Part shown: positions 1-6,939 of the stretch, one piece after another
Position numbering within the stretch: the first letter of the stretch is position 1
Layout of the letters: the number at the start of each line of letters is the position of its first letter
From: an uncultured Eubacteriales bacterium
GTDB taxonomy: Bacteria; Bacillota; Clostridia; Oscillospirales; Oscillospiraceae
DNA length: 12,194 nucleotides
Direction of reading: 5' to 3'
Assembly: GCA_902477055.1 (NCBI GenBank)
Contig: CABSFY010000071.1
Location: 1-12,194, forward strand
Notes under the pieces: model-generated
What the model saw: the letters and a program-made list of their open reading frames with translations, nothing else
Databases searched by the model: none
What the model was told of the DNA's origin: nothing
Translations under genes and position numbers: made by a program

Positions 1-20
1 AAATATCAAAACAATTCTGC

Positions 21-55
21 GAGATTGCCACGGCCGCAAGCGGCCTCGCAATGAC
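21..55. repeat. Palindromic intergenic element (dispersed-repeat-like)
   Basis: GGCCGC at 32-37 pairs with GCGGCC at 40-45 around a 2-nt loop, and TTGC at 25-28 with GCAA at 48-51. The flanks read GAGATTGCCA and CTCGCAATGAC. I recall elements of this kind scattered between genes in gut Clostridia. That is memory, and no second copy lies in this window to prove it repeats. It lies downstream of the pilus operon and encodes nothing evident. Confidence 0.45.
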
Positions 56-70
56 TAAATCGGACTTCTT

Positions 71-130
71 TGACAAGATTGGCTCCCTCCTTGCGGGAGC
101 TGTCATGGCCAACGGCCATGACGGAAGGAG
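71..130. repeat. Composite double-hairpin intergenic element
   Basis: Two hairpins lie in tandem. GCTCCC (82-87) pairs with GGGAGC (95-100), and the perfect 9-bp GTCATGGCC (102-110) pairs with GGCCATGAC (114-122). The pattern resembles the GGCTCCCTCC...GGGAGCTG...GGAAGGAGT elements I associate with Faecalibacterium-like genomes. The short reading frames crossing it have no convincing ribosome binding site and are not called. Confidence 0.45.
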
Positions 131-187
131 TCCCCGCGCCCGCAGGCGCACGCCGCGTTATAATTGCAGCAAAATCGAAGTGCCGGC

Positions 188-215
188 GGCGGGGTCAGGG
201 GACCCCGCCCTACGG
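188..215. repeat. GC-rich hairpin downstream of the pilus operon
   Basis: GGCGGGGTC (188-196) pairs perfectly with GACCCCGCC (201-209) around a 4-nt loop, followed by CTACGG. The tail GACCCCGCCCTACGG closely matches GACCGCCCTACGG at 11560-11572, so both may belong to one family of dispersed elements. It lies 39 nt past the pilin stop and could slow or end pilus-operon transcription. No U-tract follows on the minus strand, so it is not called as an intrinsic terminator. Confidence 0.45.
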
Positions 216-247
216 ATGGTGTTCGATGGGAGTGCTGCGGGGAAAAA

Positions 248-1732
248 TCAGTCGTTCTCGTTGGTGCGGCGCTTAATGAGCAGCAGCGTCGCTGCGGCGA
301 CGATGAGTACGGCACCGACAATGTAGAAGATCGTCGTACCGGTGCCGCCGGTTTCCGGCAGGGTAGTGCCGGGCATATTGATAATTTCGGCAACCTGCGT
401 GGTGAGGCCGATCAGAACGTTACCCGGCTCGTTGCGGGTTTCGTTTACGGAAACGACAGTATCCTCACCCTTGATGTAATCCTTCGGCGCCTCGATCTCG
501 ACGAGGGTATAGCTGCCGGCTGCAAGACCGCGGATGATGTGCGCGGCGTTGGTGCCGCTCGTTGTAATTACGGTTGCGGCTTCCTGCGTATTGACCCACT
601 CCACAAAGTTGTAGCCAGAGGAGCTTTCTTCGAGCTTGGCATAGAAGGTATTAGTATCGACAGTCTTTGTCAGCACGAACTTTGCGCCGGCCAGAGCGGA
701 GCCGGTCTTGCCGTCCTTCTTGTGGAAGGTAACGTAGCCGCTGAATACGTTAGCGGTATCGGTCAGCTCCTTGTCCGTGTTATAATGCAGCGTTGCGCTG
801 TTGGCGTAGGGGGCGATGGTCGTCTCGTTGGGGTTCAGCGTGCCCTTGTAGGTAATGACGATTTTGTCATTGTCCTTCAACTGCTTACGGCAGGTATCGG
901 TAAGCGTCAGCTCGAAGCCCTTCACGCCATTGGGCGTGACGGTGTAATCCGCCGGAGTTGCCAGATCAGAGGTGACCGCACCGGAAACCTTCTGGACGGA
1001 GAGAGAGTCGGTTAACTTGATCTGATCTGGCAGGACGTCAGTAATGCGGTAGGTATCCGTGCCGGCGACGGCTTTTACGGTGACCTGATATTCCACAACC
1101 GTATTAAAGTCGGCGGAAACGGCGTCTTCATACAGGCCGCCGTTCTTTACCTTCTTTTCGATGGCAGGGGTAAGGACATTCTTTTCCGTTATGCTGACAC
1201 CGGAGGTGCTCTTCAGAGTAAAGACGGTGTACTGCGTCTGGGTGATGGTATCACGGGAGGAAACCATGATGTAATAGCCGAACGGCAGGTCTGCAAAGAC
1301 GTGATTGCCGCTTTCCGTGATGGTTACGGTTGCGTCAGGCGTTACGTCCTGCACACCGCCAATGGCAAAGAGTGCGGCAGCAAACTGCTGCGCCGTTGTC
1401 GGATTAGCGAAATCCTGAACGGGGGTGACAAGCGTGCCGACGTGAGTCGTATCCTTCAGCGTTAAGTAATTTGCGAGCGCTTCGTTGGCTAAAATGTCAT
1501 GCCATTTCTGGTTGGTGACGAAGGCGCTCTTTTCTCCGTCGGCGGTAATACCGTTGATGTCCATAACGCGATAGAGCTTGTAGGTCACGCCGGCCATGGC
1601 GTTGCTGATGGTCACACTGCCTTTTGGTCCCTCTGTTGTTGCCGGTTCGTTGTCGGCCATGACGCTGCTCATTGTTCCGAGGACCAGAACAAGGGTGAGC
1701 AGCAATGCGAATAGTTTTGTCAGTTTTTTCAT
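248..1732 (-). CDS. LPETGG-anchored backbone pilin with isopeptide D2 and SpaA-like domains
   Basis: This is a probable major subunit of a sortase-assembled pilus, 494 residues. Residues 1-26 are a signal peptide ending in VMA. An N-terminal pilin-like domain spans about 37-185. A D2-type isopeptide domain spans about 188-330, opening at AIEKKV (K193/K194) and ending near N311 in YANSATLHY; these are the expected Lys and Asn of an internal isopeptide bond. A SpaA-like domain (about 332-450) carries the E-box YTLVEIEAP with E412. The sorting signal is LPETGG at 458-463, then a membrane helix and the basic tail KRRTNEND. The ATG is preceded by AGAAGGGA about 10 nt upstream. It is the last gene of the operon, 55 nt after the adhesin. 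Family assignment is firm; the backbone role is inferred from size, domain order and gene order. Confidence 0.9.
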   Translation of the reverse strand: MKKLTKLFALLLTLVLVLGTMSSVMADNEPATTEGPKGSVTISNAMAGVTYKLYRVMDINGITADGEKSAFVTNQKWHDILANEALANYLTLKDTTHVGTLVTPVQDFANPTTAQQFAAALFAIGGVQDVTPDATVTITESGNHVFADLPFGYYIMVSSRDTITQTQYTVFTLKSTSGVSITEKNVLTPAIEKKVKNGGLYEDAVSADFNTVVEYQVTVKAVAGTDTYRITDVLPDQIKLTDSLSVQKVSGAVTSDLATPADYTVTPNGVKGFELTLTDTCRKQLKDNDKIVITYKGTLNPNETTIAPYANSATLHYNTDKELTDTANVFSGYVTFHKKDGKTGSALAGAKFVLTKTVDTNTFYAKLEESSSGYNFVEWVNTQEAATVITTSGTNAAHIIRGLAAGSYTLVEIEAPKDYIKGEDTVVSVNETRNEPGNVLIGLTTQVAEIINMPGTTLPETGGTGTTIFYIVGAVLIVAAATLLLIKRRTNEND

Positions 1733-1787
1733 TTGCTTTTGTCCCTTCTATTTTTATTATTTTCTGTGTGGGTTGTGCGGTTGGAGG

Positions 1788-4700
1788 TCAATGCTCGGTA
1801 CGTCCCTCCTCCCGCTTTTTTCTGAGATACAGCACAGGCAGGAACGCCGCCAGAAGCAGCGCCGCGCCTGCTATGTAATACCGGGAAGCACCTGCTCCGC
1901 CGGTCTCAGGCAGAATATGGCCCGCCGGATCGGTCACGCGGAGGTGGAACGCCGTCCCGGCCGAAAAGACCGATTCGTGCGCTTCCACAATTACCGTGCC
2001 GTCCTCGGCAAGGGTGAAATACGCCGGTTCATCAAAAGCGAAATAGCCCTCCGGTGCAATGGTTTCCGTCAGCCGATATCGCTGATTGTACCGCAGATTA
2101 TCAAAGCTGAGCGAGCCGCCGGCATCGGTTACCGCGGTCTTTTCCACCGCACCGGGAAGCGGCACACCGTCGCCATCCACGGCGATGAGCTTGAATTCCG
2201 CGCCGCGCAGCGGTACGCCGGTCACATGATCGACCTTTTCCAGATACAGCATCGGACGCTTTGGCGTGTTTTCTATGATAAGGCTTGTGCCGCCCTCGTA
2301 GGCTACGGTGCGGTAGCTGACGATCCAGTTGGCAAACGTGCCGTCAGCCTTACGCTGCTCACTGCCGATCTTCATCTCGCGGACGCTCCAGGTAATGGGA
2401 ACGCCGTTGGCGTAGTCGGGAACGTTTGACCATGTGTGCGACCAGCCGTAAACGGCGGTCAGCGTTTGGGTCGCGGACTGTCCGCTGCTTTTCAGAATAT
2501 CGGCGGCATCGTTTGCGCTGCCGTTGGCAAGGAGCTGAATGACGATATCCTCGCGCTCGGTATTCTGGCAGTTCCAGTGCTTGAACACCGTTACCTCATT
2601 TTCCGCCGCGCGGTTTTCAACGGTCAGCAGGCCGCGGTCGTAGTCAGCATAGGACACCGGCGTCGTAATGCCGATGTCACGGTCGCGAACGCCGTTGCCG
2701 TCAGCGTCGGCCAGGTAGCCGATGGTAACGTCGCCGACGAGCGCATAACCGTCCGGCGCGGTGATCTCGCGGACCGTAATATCGCCCATGTCATAGGCAA
2801 AGCCGCTGGTGGAAACATTTGTGTAGCCGCTGCAGGTCAGCGTACTGTATTCGCCGTCGCCGTGGCTGTTGTAGGTGTAAAGGCCGGTTTCCGCATCAAA
2901 GTCGAAGGTCATCAGCTCTCCGTTCTGGAAAAACTGGAATACGGCGCCTGCCAGCGAACGGCCTGTTGCGGCGTCCTCCTTTTTCAGCATCAGAGAGTTC
3001 GCGTGAAAGTAGATGTTGTTGAATTCCACGCGCAGCCATTCGGGATTATCGAGATCCGTCGCGTAGGTGATGCCTTTTACGGTGATGCTTGCGCCCATAC
3101 CGGAGGAGGATTGGTTCAGCGCCGAGGAGTCCACAACGACCCATTCGGCGTAATCCGCCATATTCTCCAGAGTGGGCGGATATTCCGTGACGGTCCAGGG
3201 CTCATTGTAGTCCACGTCGCCGAACTCCCATAGGAACGTGCGGTCATTGCCGTCGCCGTCGTCGATCGGTGTGAGCCAGCCGGTAATCTGTGTGGCGGTA
3301 AGACTGTGTGCGGCAAGAATGCGGCTCTTTTCCTCCTCCGACGGCGGGGTGATCGTCATAATATAACGCTTCGTTTGCTTCTCATTGACGGCGTGGATGT
3401 AGAAGCCTTCTTTCGCACGTTCAATGAGCGTTTCGTTGCCGGAGAAGGTCTTGGTCGTGTGGACCTTGCCCTCCTTGCGGATGAGTACGCCGTCAATGTG
3501 CCAGTTGGCAATGGAATAATCCGTAACGACCTTAAAAACATACCAGCGGATAGCGTAGGCGTTTTCATTCAAATCGTCTACGTTGACGGTTTCAAATTCG
3601 CCCGCATCGTTCTGAACGCTGAGTTGTCCGCCGCTGGTAACATAGGACTTCAGCCGCTCAAAGATCAGCTCATCCGGTGGCAGCTGCGCCAGCCAGAGAC
3701 CGGAGGTGTTGCCGTAAAGGGCACGAATCTTTTTGTCGTTTTCCAGATAAGTCGTACTGTCAGTGAATTGGATGCTGTAGTTTTGATTTAGCGACCACAT
3801 GGTCGAACCATCCGGAACGCCGCCGAGATATGTGGCAAAGATGGAGGGCGTGTAATATTCCTGTCCCAGCTCACCTTCGGAATAGGCGGAATTGAGCTTG
3901 ACGAAAAAGTTCACGCTCTGTAGGGAATTATAACTCCACACACCGGTCAGCTTGACCATGCCGTCGCCGTTGGCATCGTAGCCGCCCAGCTCCTCATAGC
4001 TGACGGCGCTGTCCGGCTGGAGCAGCTCTCCGTTTTCCGTCTGCCAGCCGGAGAAATAGACGGAACCGTAGCGCGGGCTACTGCTGCTGGAGCTGCGGAA
4101 CAGCGTGCTGACAACACGGGAAGAAACGCGGCTGACTGTCATGGTGGTTCCGGCAGAAACCTCAACCGTATTTGCTCCGACGACGTTGGGAATGGTCGCC
4201 GGATCGCTCATCTGGCTCGGCGTGGACCAGTTGGCATCGTAGGTAACGGTCAGCGGCGGACCCGCTACCTCGGTAAAGGCTGTGTCGGAGCTGATCGTCA
4301 CGGTGCTGCCGCCGGCGTAGGCGGTGCCGTCTGCGTCCTGCCAGTAACCGGCGGGGAGGGTAACGGTGTTGCCCTGCAAAACCTGCCGTGTGCTGACCGT
4401 GCCGTCAAGATAGGTAAAGGTAACGTCGAACTCACGGAACGCCGTGAGCGTCAGGTTCCCGTGCAGCGTGATAACATCGCCGCCGGCATACAGCAGGCCG
4501 TCCTCGGTGGCCCAGTGCCGGTAGCCGTCGGGAAGTACACGAATCGTGTAGTCCTCGCCGGGCCGGAGGTCCGTATCCTCGGCGTAGAGGCTGCCGTCCG
4601 CCAGATAGCGCACCGTACAGCGATCGAGCTTCAGCTTGACGGTCGTTGCGCCGGTCAGCGTGACGGAGGTGACGGTATTGCCGTCTGGGTCCTCCCAGTG

Positions 4701-5753
4701 CCGCCCGTCGCCGGGAGCGGGGAGGGTGTAGGCATAGGGACTGCCCTCGACGTATTTGACCTGATTCGCCTCGTTCGCAGCGGAACGGTCCATCGTGAGC
4801 GTATAAAAAGCAATTGGATTGTTTCTGGAATCGCTGAGCATGGCGTAAGCCGGTGCATAATTCAGGCCGAACGACGTGCCAAAAACGACGTCATTGCCGG
4901 ATTCTTCTGTGGAGGTGTTAAAGGTCGAACTGGGGCCTTTCCGGTTATAGCGGAAATAATATTGCTTCAACAGATTGTTGACGGTCATGCCAGTCTCTAC
5001 AACGGAAGTATAGGCGGAGGCGGTATCTGCCTTGGAAAGCGAGCAGCGGGTGCCATACAACATTCCGGTTGAAGCAACGCTCAGCGCCTTGGTGCAGAGC
5101 ATTGTGGCTTTTCCGTCCAACTGAATAGAGAAATTCACTGTATTATATTCCGTGCTCGGCTTATCTCCGATGGCAAGATCGCCGATGGTATCGGGCTTTG
5201 GCGGAGTCGAAGGATCCTTTTCCAGTTGCCCGAGCAGCGCACCCTCGTCGATGCCCTCTCCCGCCGTGGTTGGGGAGTTGAGGTTCTCATTGAGGATGAC
5301 GCTCGGCTGGAAGGCGTAGCGCGCCACGGTTGCATTGATACGCACGATCTGCTCGGCGGTGATGCCCGGCTCCGGCTCCGTTTCGTCCGGGACGTGCTGC
5401 TCCTCCGCTGCGGCGAGCTGACCGGCAGTGCGGACCGTCACGTCGATGACACTGCGCAGATGCTTGTCCGGCGTGCCGTCGATCTTGGACAGCAGGGCGT
5501 TGATGTCGTTGTCTGCAAGCTGGACAGGATAACAGTTTTCCGTATGCGTGTGGGCACGCCGGCCGCAGATCAAAATCTCGTTCAGATAGCACGCGTCGGT
5601 GTGGACGTGCTCCTGCATCTCACACCAAGGCTCCTCTTCCAACGCCAGCGCCGGTGCGACCGCGTTGGTCACGCCGACGATGGAAAGCAGAAGCAGCACC
5701 GTCAGCGCGGCAAACAACCATATGCGCTTGTGATGTCTGCTTTTTCTGTACAC
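1788..5753 (-). CDS. Large LPETGG surface protein, probable pilus tip adhesin
   Basis: This is a 1321-residue secreted, wall-anchored protein. The start is GTG, chosen because AAGGAGA lies 7 nt upstream, after the preceding stop. Residues 10-37 form a signal peptide ending in ALA. Two matching C-x4-H-x-H-x3-C-Y motifs follow at 44-56 and 63-75. Residues 340-500 contain repeat-like beta modules with recurring HW-E-DG and YAGG-T patterns. Residues 500-910 are a large region I do not recognise. SpaA/CnaB-like domains lie at about 918-1050 (VREITAPDGY, E996), 1052-1162 (KHWN...WSVREM) and 1168-1260 (LTETIAPEGY, E1230). LPETGG is at 1281-1286, followed by a helix and an RKKR tail. It sits between the signal-peptidase homologue and the pilin, the usual place for a tip or ancillary pilin. 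The ligand is unknown. Confidence 0.88.
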   Translation of the reverse strand: MYRKSRHHKRIWLFAALTVLLLLSIVGVTNAVAPALALEEEPWCEMQEHVHTDACYLNEILICGRRAHTHTENCYPVQLADNDINALLSKIDGTPDKHLRSVIDVTVRTAGQLAAAEEQHVPDETEPEPGITAEQIVRINATVARYAFQPSVILNENLNSPTTAGEGIDEGALLGQLEKDPSTPPKPDTIGDLAIGDKPSTEYNTVNFSIQLDGKATMLCTKALSVASTGMLYGTRCSLSKADTASAYTSVVETGMTVNNLLKQYYFRYNRKGPSSTFNTSTEESGNDVVFGTSFGLNYAPAYAMLSDSRNNPIAFYTLTMDRSAANEANQVKYVEGSPYAYTLPAPGDGRHWEDPDGNTVTSVTLTGATTVKLKLDRCTVRYLADGSLYAEDTDLRPGEDYTIRVLPDGYRHWATEDGLLYAGGDVITLHGNLTLTAFREFDVTFTYLDGTVSTRQVLQGNTVTLPAGYWQDADGTAYAGGSTVTISSDTAFTEVAGPPLTVTYDANWSTPSQMSDPATIPNVVGANTVEVSAGTTMTVSRVSSRVVSTLFRSSSSSSPRYGSVYFSGWQTENGELLQPDSAVSYEELGGYDANGDGMVKLTGVWSYNSLQSVNFFVKLNSAYSEGELGQEYYTPSIFATYLGGVPDGSTMWSLNQNYSIQFTDSTTYLENDKKIRALYGNTSGLWLAQLPPDELIFERLKSYVTSGGQLSVQNDAGEFETVNVDDLNENAYAIRWYVFKVVTDYSIANWHIDGVLIRKEGKVHTTKTFSGNETLIERAKEGFYIHAVNEKQTKRYIMTITPPSEEEKSRILAAHSLTATQITGWLTPIDDGDGNDRTFLWEFGDVDYNEPWTVTEYPPTLENMADYAEWVVVDSSALNQSSSGMGASITVKGITYATDLDNPEWLRVEFNNIYFHANSLMLKKEDAATGRSLAGAVFQFFQNGELMTFDFDAETGLYTYNSHGDGEYSTLTCSGYTNVSTSGFAYDMGDITVREITAPDGYALVGDVTIGYLADADGNGVRDRDIGITTPVSYADYDRGLLTVENRAAENEVTVFKHWNCQNTEREDIVIQLLANGSANDAADILKSSGQSATQTLTAVYGWSHTWSNVPDYANGVPITWSVREMKIGSEQRKADGTFANWIVSYRTVAYEGGTSLIIENTPKRPMLYLEKVDHVTGVPLRGAEFKLIAVDGDGVPLPGAVEKTAVTDAGGSLSFDNLRYNQRYRLTETIAPEGYFAFDEPAYFTLAEDGTVIVEAHESVFSAGTAFHLRVTDPAGHILPETGGAGASRYYIAGAALLLAAFLPVLYLRKKREEGRTEH

Positions 5754-5771
5754 CGTTACTTCTCCTTCTTG

Positions 5772-6281
5772 CTAGTCTGTAAAGAGAACCTTTCCCAAAA
5801 TACGATCCTTTGAGATCGTTCCGATTTCCTTCAGCCGGCTGTCCATTGCCACGGCGCGGTTATCGCCCATGACGAACACGCTGTTCGGCGGAACATAACA
5901 GGGGAAGGCTTGATTGCATTGCCCGATGGACGGCTCGGCGACATACGGCTCGTCGAGCACCTCGTCGTTGATACGGACCGTTCCGTCGCGGTCAACAGAA
6001 AGCTGCTTTCCGCCCGTGCAGATCACGCGGCGCACAAGCAGCTTATTATTATAGTAAAAGGCAACGATATCTCCCTCTGCAATTTCCGCATCCTTCGCAA
6101 TGAGCAGCGTCTGCCCATTTTCGAGCGCGGGCTGCATCCCGTCGCCATAGTAGCGGACGAGCTGGAAGAAGTGGCCAAAAAGATTCAGCAAAATGATTCC
6201 GAGAATCAAAACTCCGGCGAGAATCAGCCAGAGCTTTCTGCCCGACCGTTTGGATGTGCCATGGGTTTTTTGGCGTTTCAT
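5772..6281 (-). CDS. Signal-peptidase-I-like protein lacking the catalytic Ser and Lys (SipA-like pilus factor)
   Basis: This is a 169-residue type I signal peptidase (S26) homologue with one N-terminal membrane helix (about 17-36). Box B reads GDGMQPAL, where active enzymes have a Ser before Met-x-Pro; Gly48 (codon GGG) replaces it. The general-base box reads VRRVIC, with Arg84 where active enzymes have Lys. The last box, GDNRAVAMDSR (139-149), is intact, so the fold is probably kept while peptidase chemistry is lost. S. pyogenes SipA, needed for pilus polymerisation, also lacks both dyad residues. By analogy this protein probably assists pilin handling or assembly in the membrane. The ATG has GGAGGA a few nt upstream. 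It lies 21 nt after the receiver-like gene and 18 nt before the adhesin. Family is certain; lack of activity is a strong inference. Confidence 0.9.
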   Translation of the reverse strand: MKRQKTHGTSKRSGRKLWLILAGVLILGIILLNLFGHFFQLVRYYGDGMQPALENGQTLLIAKDAEIAEGDIVAFYYNNKLLVRRVICTGGKQLSVDRDGTVRINDEVLDEPYVAEPSIGQCNQAFPCYVPPNSVFVMGDNRAVAMDSRLKEIGTISKDRILGKVLFTD

Positions 6282-6302
6282 AGTGTCCTCCGTTAAAAGG
6301 GA

Positions 6303-6665
6303 TCAGGAAAGCTGCGGCGGCTGCGCAGCCTGCATTGCTTCGATCAGCCCGTCAACCTCCACGGAATCGGGCAGTAAGGCGCTGTAGTCCTCGCAATCCG
6401 CCTCGCTGCACGATCCGGCCTCGGAAAGAAGAAAAACAGGGAGCTCCGGACGTTTCCGGTGCAATGCACGGAGCAGGGAGGACAGGATCACTCCGGTTGC
6501 CTGTGTTTCCAGATAGACTGCATCAACGTCATAAAACAGCACGTCGCTCAAAATGCGGGAAGCGTCGGTATGCTGATAAACAACACTGCCCCGAAATGCC
6601 AACAGCAGCTGCTGCGTCAGCGTTTCGAGCTTTTCACGGTCATGATGGGCAACAACAAACAGCAT
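6303..6665 (-). CDS. Degenerate receiver (CheY-like) domain protein, first gene of the pilus operon
   Basis: This 120-residue protein resembles a lone response-regulator receiver. It starts MLFVVAHHD, as receivers start with a hydrophobic strand and an acid pair, and has the strand DVDAVYLETQATG where a receiver has the phospho-Asp. Compared by eye with the receiver encoded at 7293-8084, the acid pair is His8/Asp9, the phosphoacceptor is Glu53 instead of Asp, Ser81 sits at the Ser/Thr position, and the KP motif is missing (LLPDSV). It has no DNA-binding domain and is unlikely to be phosphorylated normally; Glu might mimic the active state. GGGAG lies directly before the ATG and AAGGAG about 13 nt upstream. 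As leader gene it may be a regulator or a protein-interaction partner of pilus assembly. The assignment rests on pattern similarity only. Confidence 0.65.
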   Translation of the reverse strand: MLFVVAHHDREKLETLTQQLLLAFRGSVVYQHTDASRILSDVLFYDVDAVYLETQATGVILSSLLRALHRKRPELPVFLLSEAGSCSEADCEDYSALLPDSVEVDGLIEAMQAAQPPQLS

Positions 6666-6698
6666 ACTCCCGCAGTTCTCCTTCTCGAATCTACGACG

Positions 6699-6732
6699 AA
6701 TATATCACACAAAGCGTTGCAGGAGCGTTGCA
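6699..6732 (-). promoter_or_regulatory. Possible second pilus promoter with an 11-bp-period direct repeat
   Basis: Two exact copies of AGCGTTGCA lie at 6713-6721 and 6724-6732, an 11-bp period; on the minus strand they read TGCAACGCT. Eight nt past the downstream copy is TATATT (6699-6704, minus), a possible -10, with no recognisable -35. As I recall, SARP activators bind heptamer direct repeats of 11-bp period placed about 8 bp from the -10. The response regulator encoded at 7293-8084 has a SARP-like output domain and is the obvious candidate. The repeat is seen; promoter activity and the binding protein are inferred. Confidence 0.45.
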
Positions 6733-6843
6733 ATAATGAACAGTAACGATGCGTAATGTAAAAAATCGGGAAAAATGGTGGCAAAAATTGCAGGATTCCT
6801 GCCGTGTTGCAAAACCACCGATACAATAATACGAATTACAACT

Positions 6844-6872
6844 ATTATACCGCAAGCATCGGTATAAATCAA
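6844..6872 (-). promoter_or_regulatory. Sigma-A-type promoter for the pilus operon
   Basis: On the minus strand TTGATT (6867-6872) is followed after exactly 17 nt by a perfect TATAAT (6844-6849). Transcription should start near 6837, giving a leader of about 170 nt before the receiver-like gene at 6665. The leader contains a short palindrome, GCAGGATTCCTGC, at 6790-6802. The spacer is filled by the palindrome described separately, so a bound protein would block RNA polymerase. Confidence 0.72.
6845..6867. promoter_or_regulatory. Palindromic operator inside the pilus promoter
   Basis: TTATACCG (6845-6852) and CGGTATAA (6860-6867) form a perfect 8-bp inverted repeat with a 7-nt spacer. It lies between, and overlaps, the -10 and -35 of the minus-strand promoter. 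Related half sites recur nearby: CCGATAC at 6818-6824, CGGTAG at 6880-6885 and TACCG at 6901-6905. The size and symmetry fit a dimeric helix-turn-helix repressor. The divergently encoded XRE protein is the natural candidate, possibly also autoregulating, since TATAAA (6863-6868) could be a weak plus-strand -10. The binding protein is inferred. Confidence 0.6.
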
Positions 6873-6939
6873 GTCAAATCGGTAGTTCTATCGTGAATAT
6901 TACCGCAGTAATTCGTATAGAATGTGCTGGGGTGATGAA

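Larger units (their letters stand above)
6829..6918. repeat. Widely spaced 11-bp inverted repeat in the divergent control region
   Basis: ATACGAATTAC (6829-6839) and its exact reverse complement GTAATTCGTAT (6908-6918) flank the central palindrome. The left arm lies just downstream of the pilus -10, near the expected start site. The right arm lies just before the start region of the XRE gene. The 68-nt spacing suits two operator sites bridged by a dimer or tetramer better than an RNA hairpin. A role as XRE-protein binding sites is inferred. Confidence 0.5.

Noticed and set aside
164..1015. 283-codon plus-strand open frame opposite the pilin gene
   Set aside because: It is antisense to a clear LPETGG pilin, has no ribosome binding site and encodes no recognisable domain. 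Long antisense frames are expected in GC-rich genes.
4461..5072. 203-codon plus-strand open frame inside the adhesin gene
   Set aside because: It is antisense to the adhesin and shows low-complexity composition typical of a reverse-complement frame.
6844..6877. Alternative -35 TTGACT (minus strand, 6872-6877) for the pilus promoter
   Set aside because: Its spacing to TATAAT is 22 nt, too long. TTGATT at 17 nt is the better partner.
6922..6939. Upstream ATG start for the XRE gene
   Set aside because: No ribosome binding site precedes it, while the ATG at 6940 has GGGGTGAT at the right distance.
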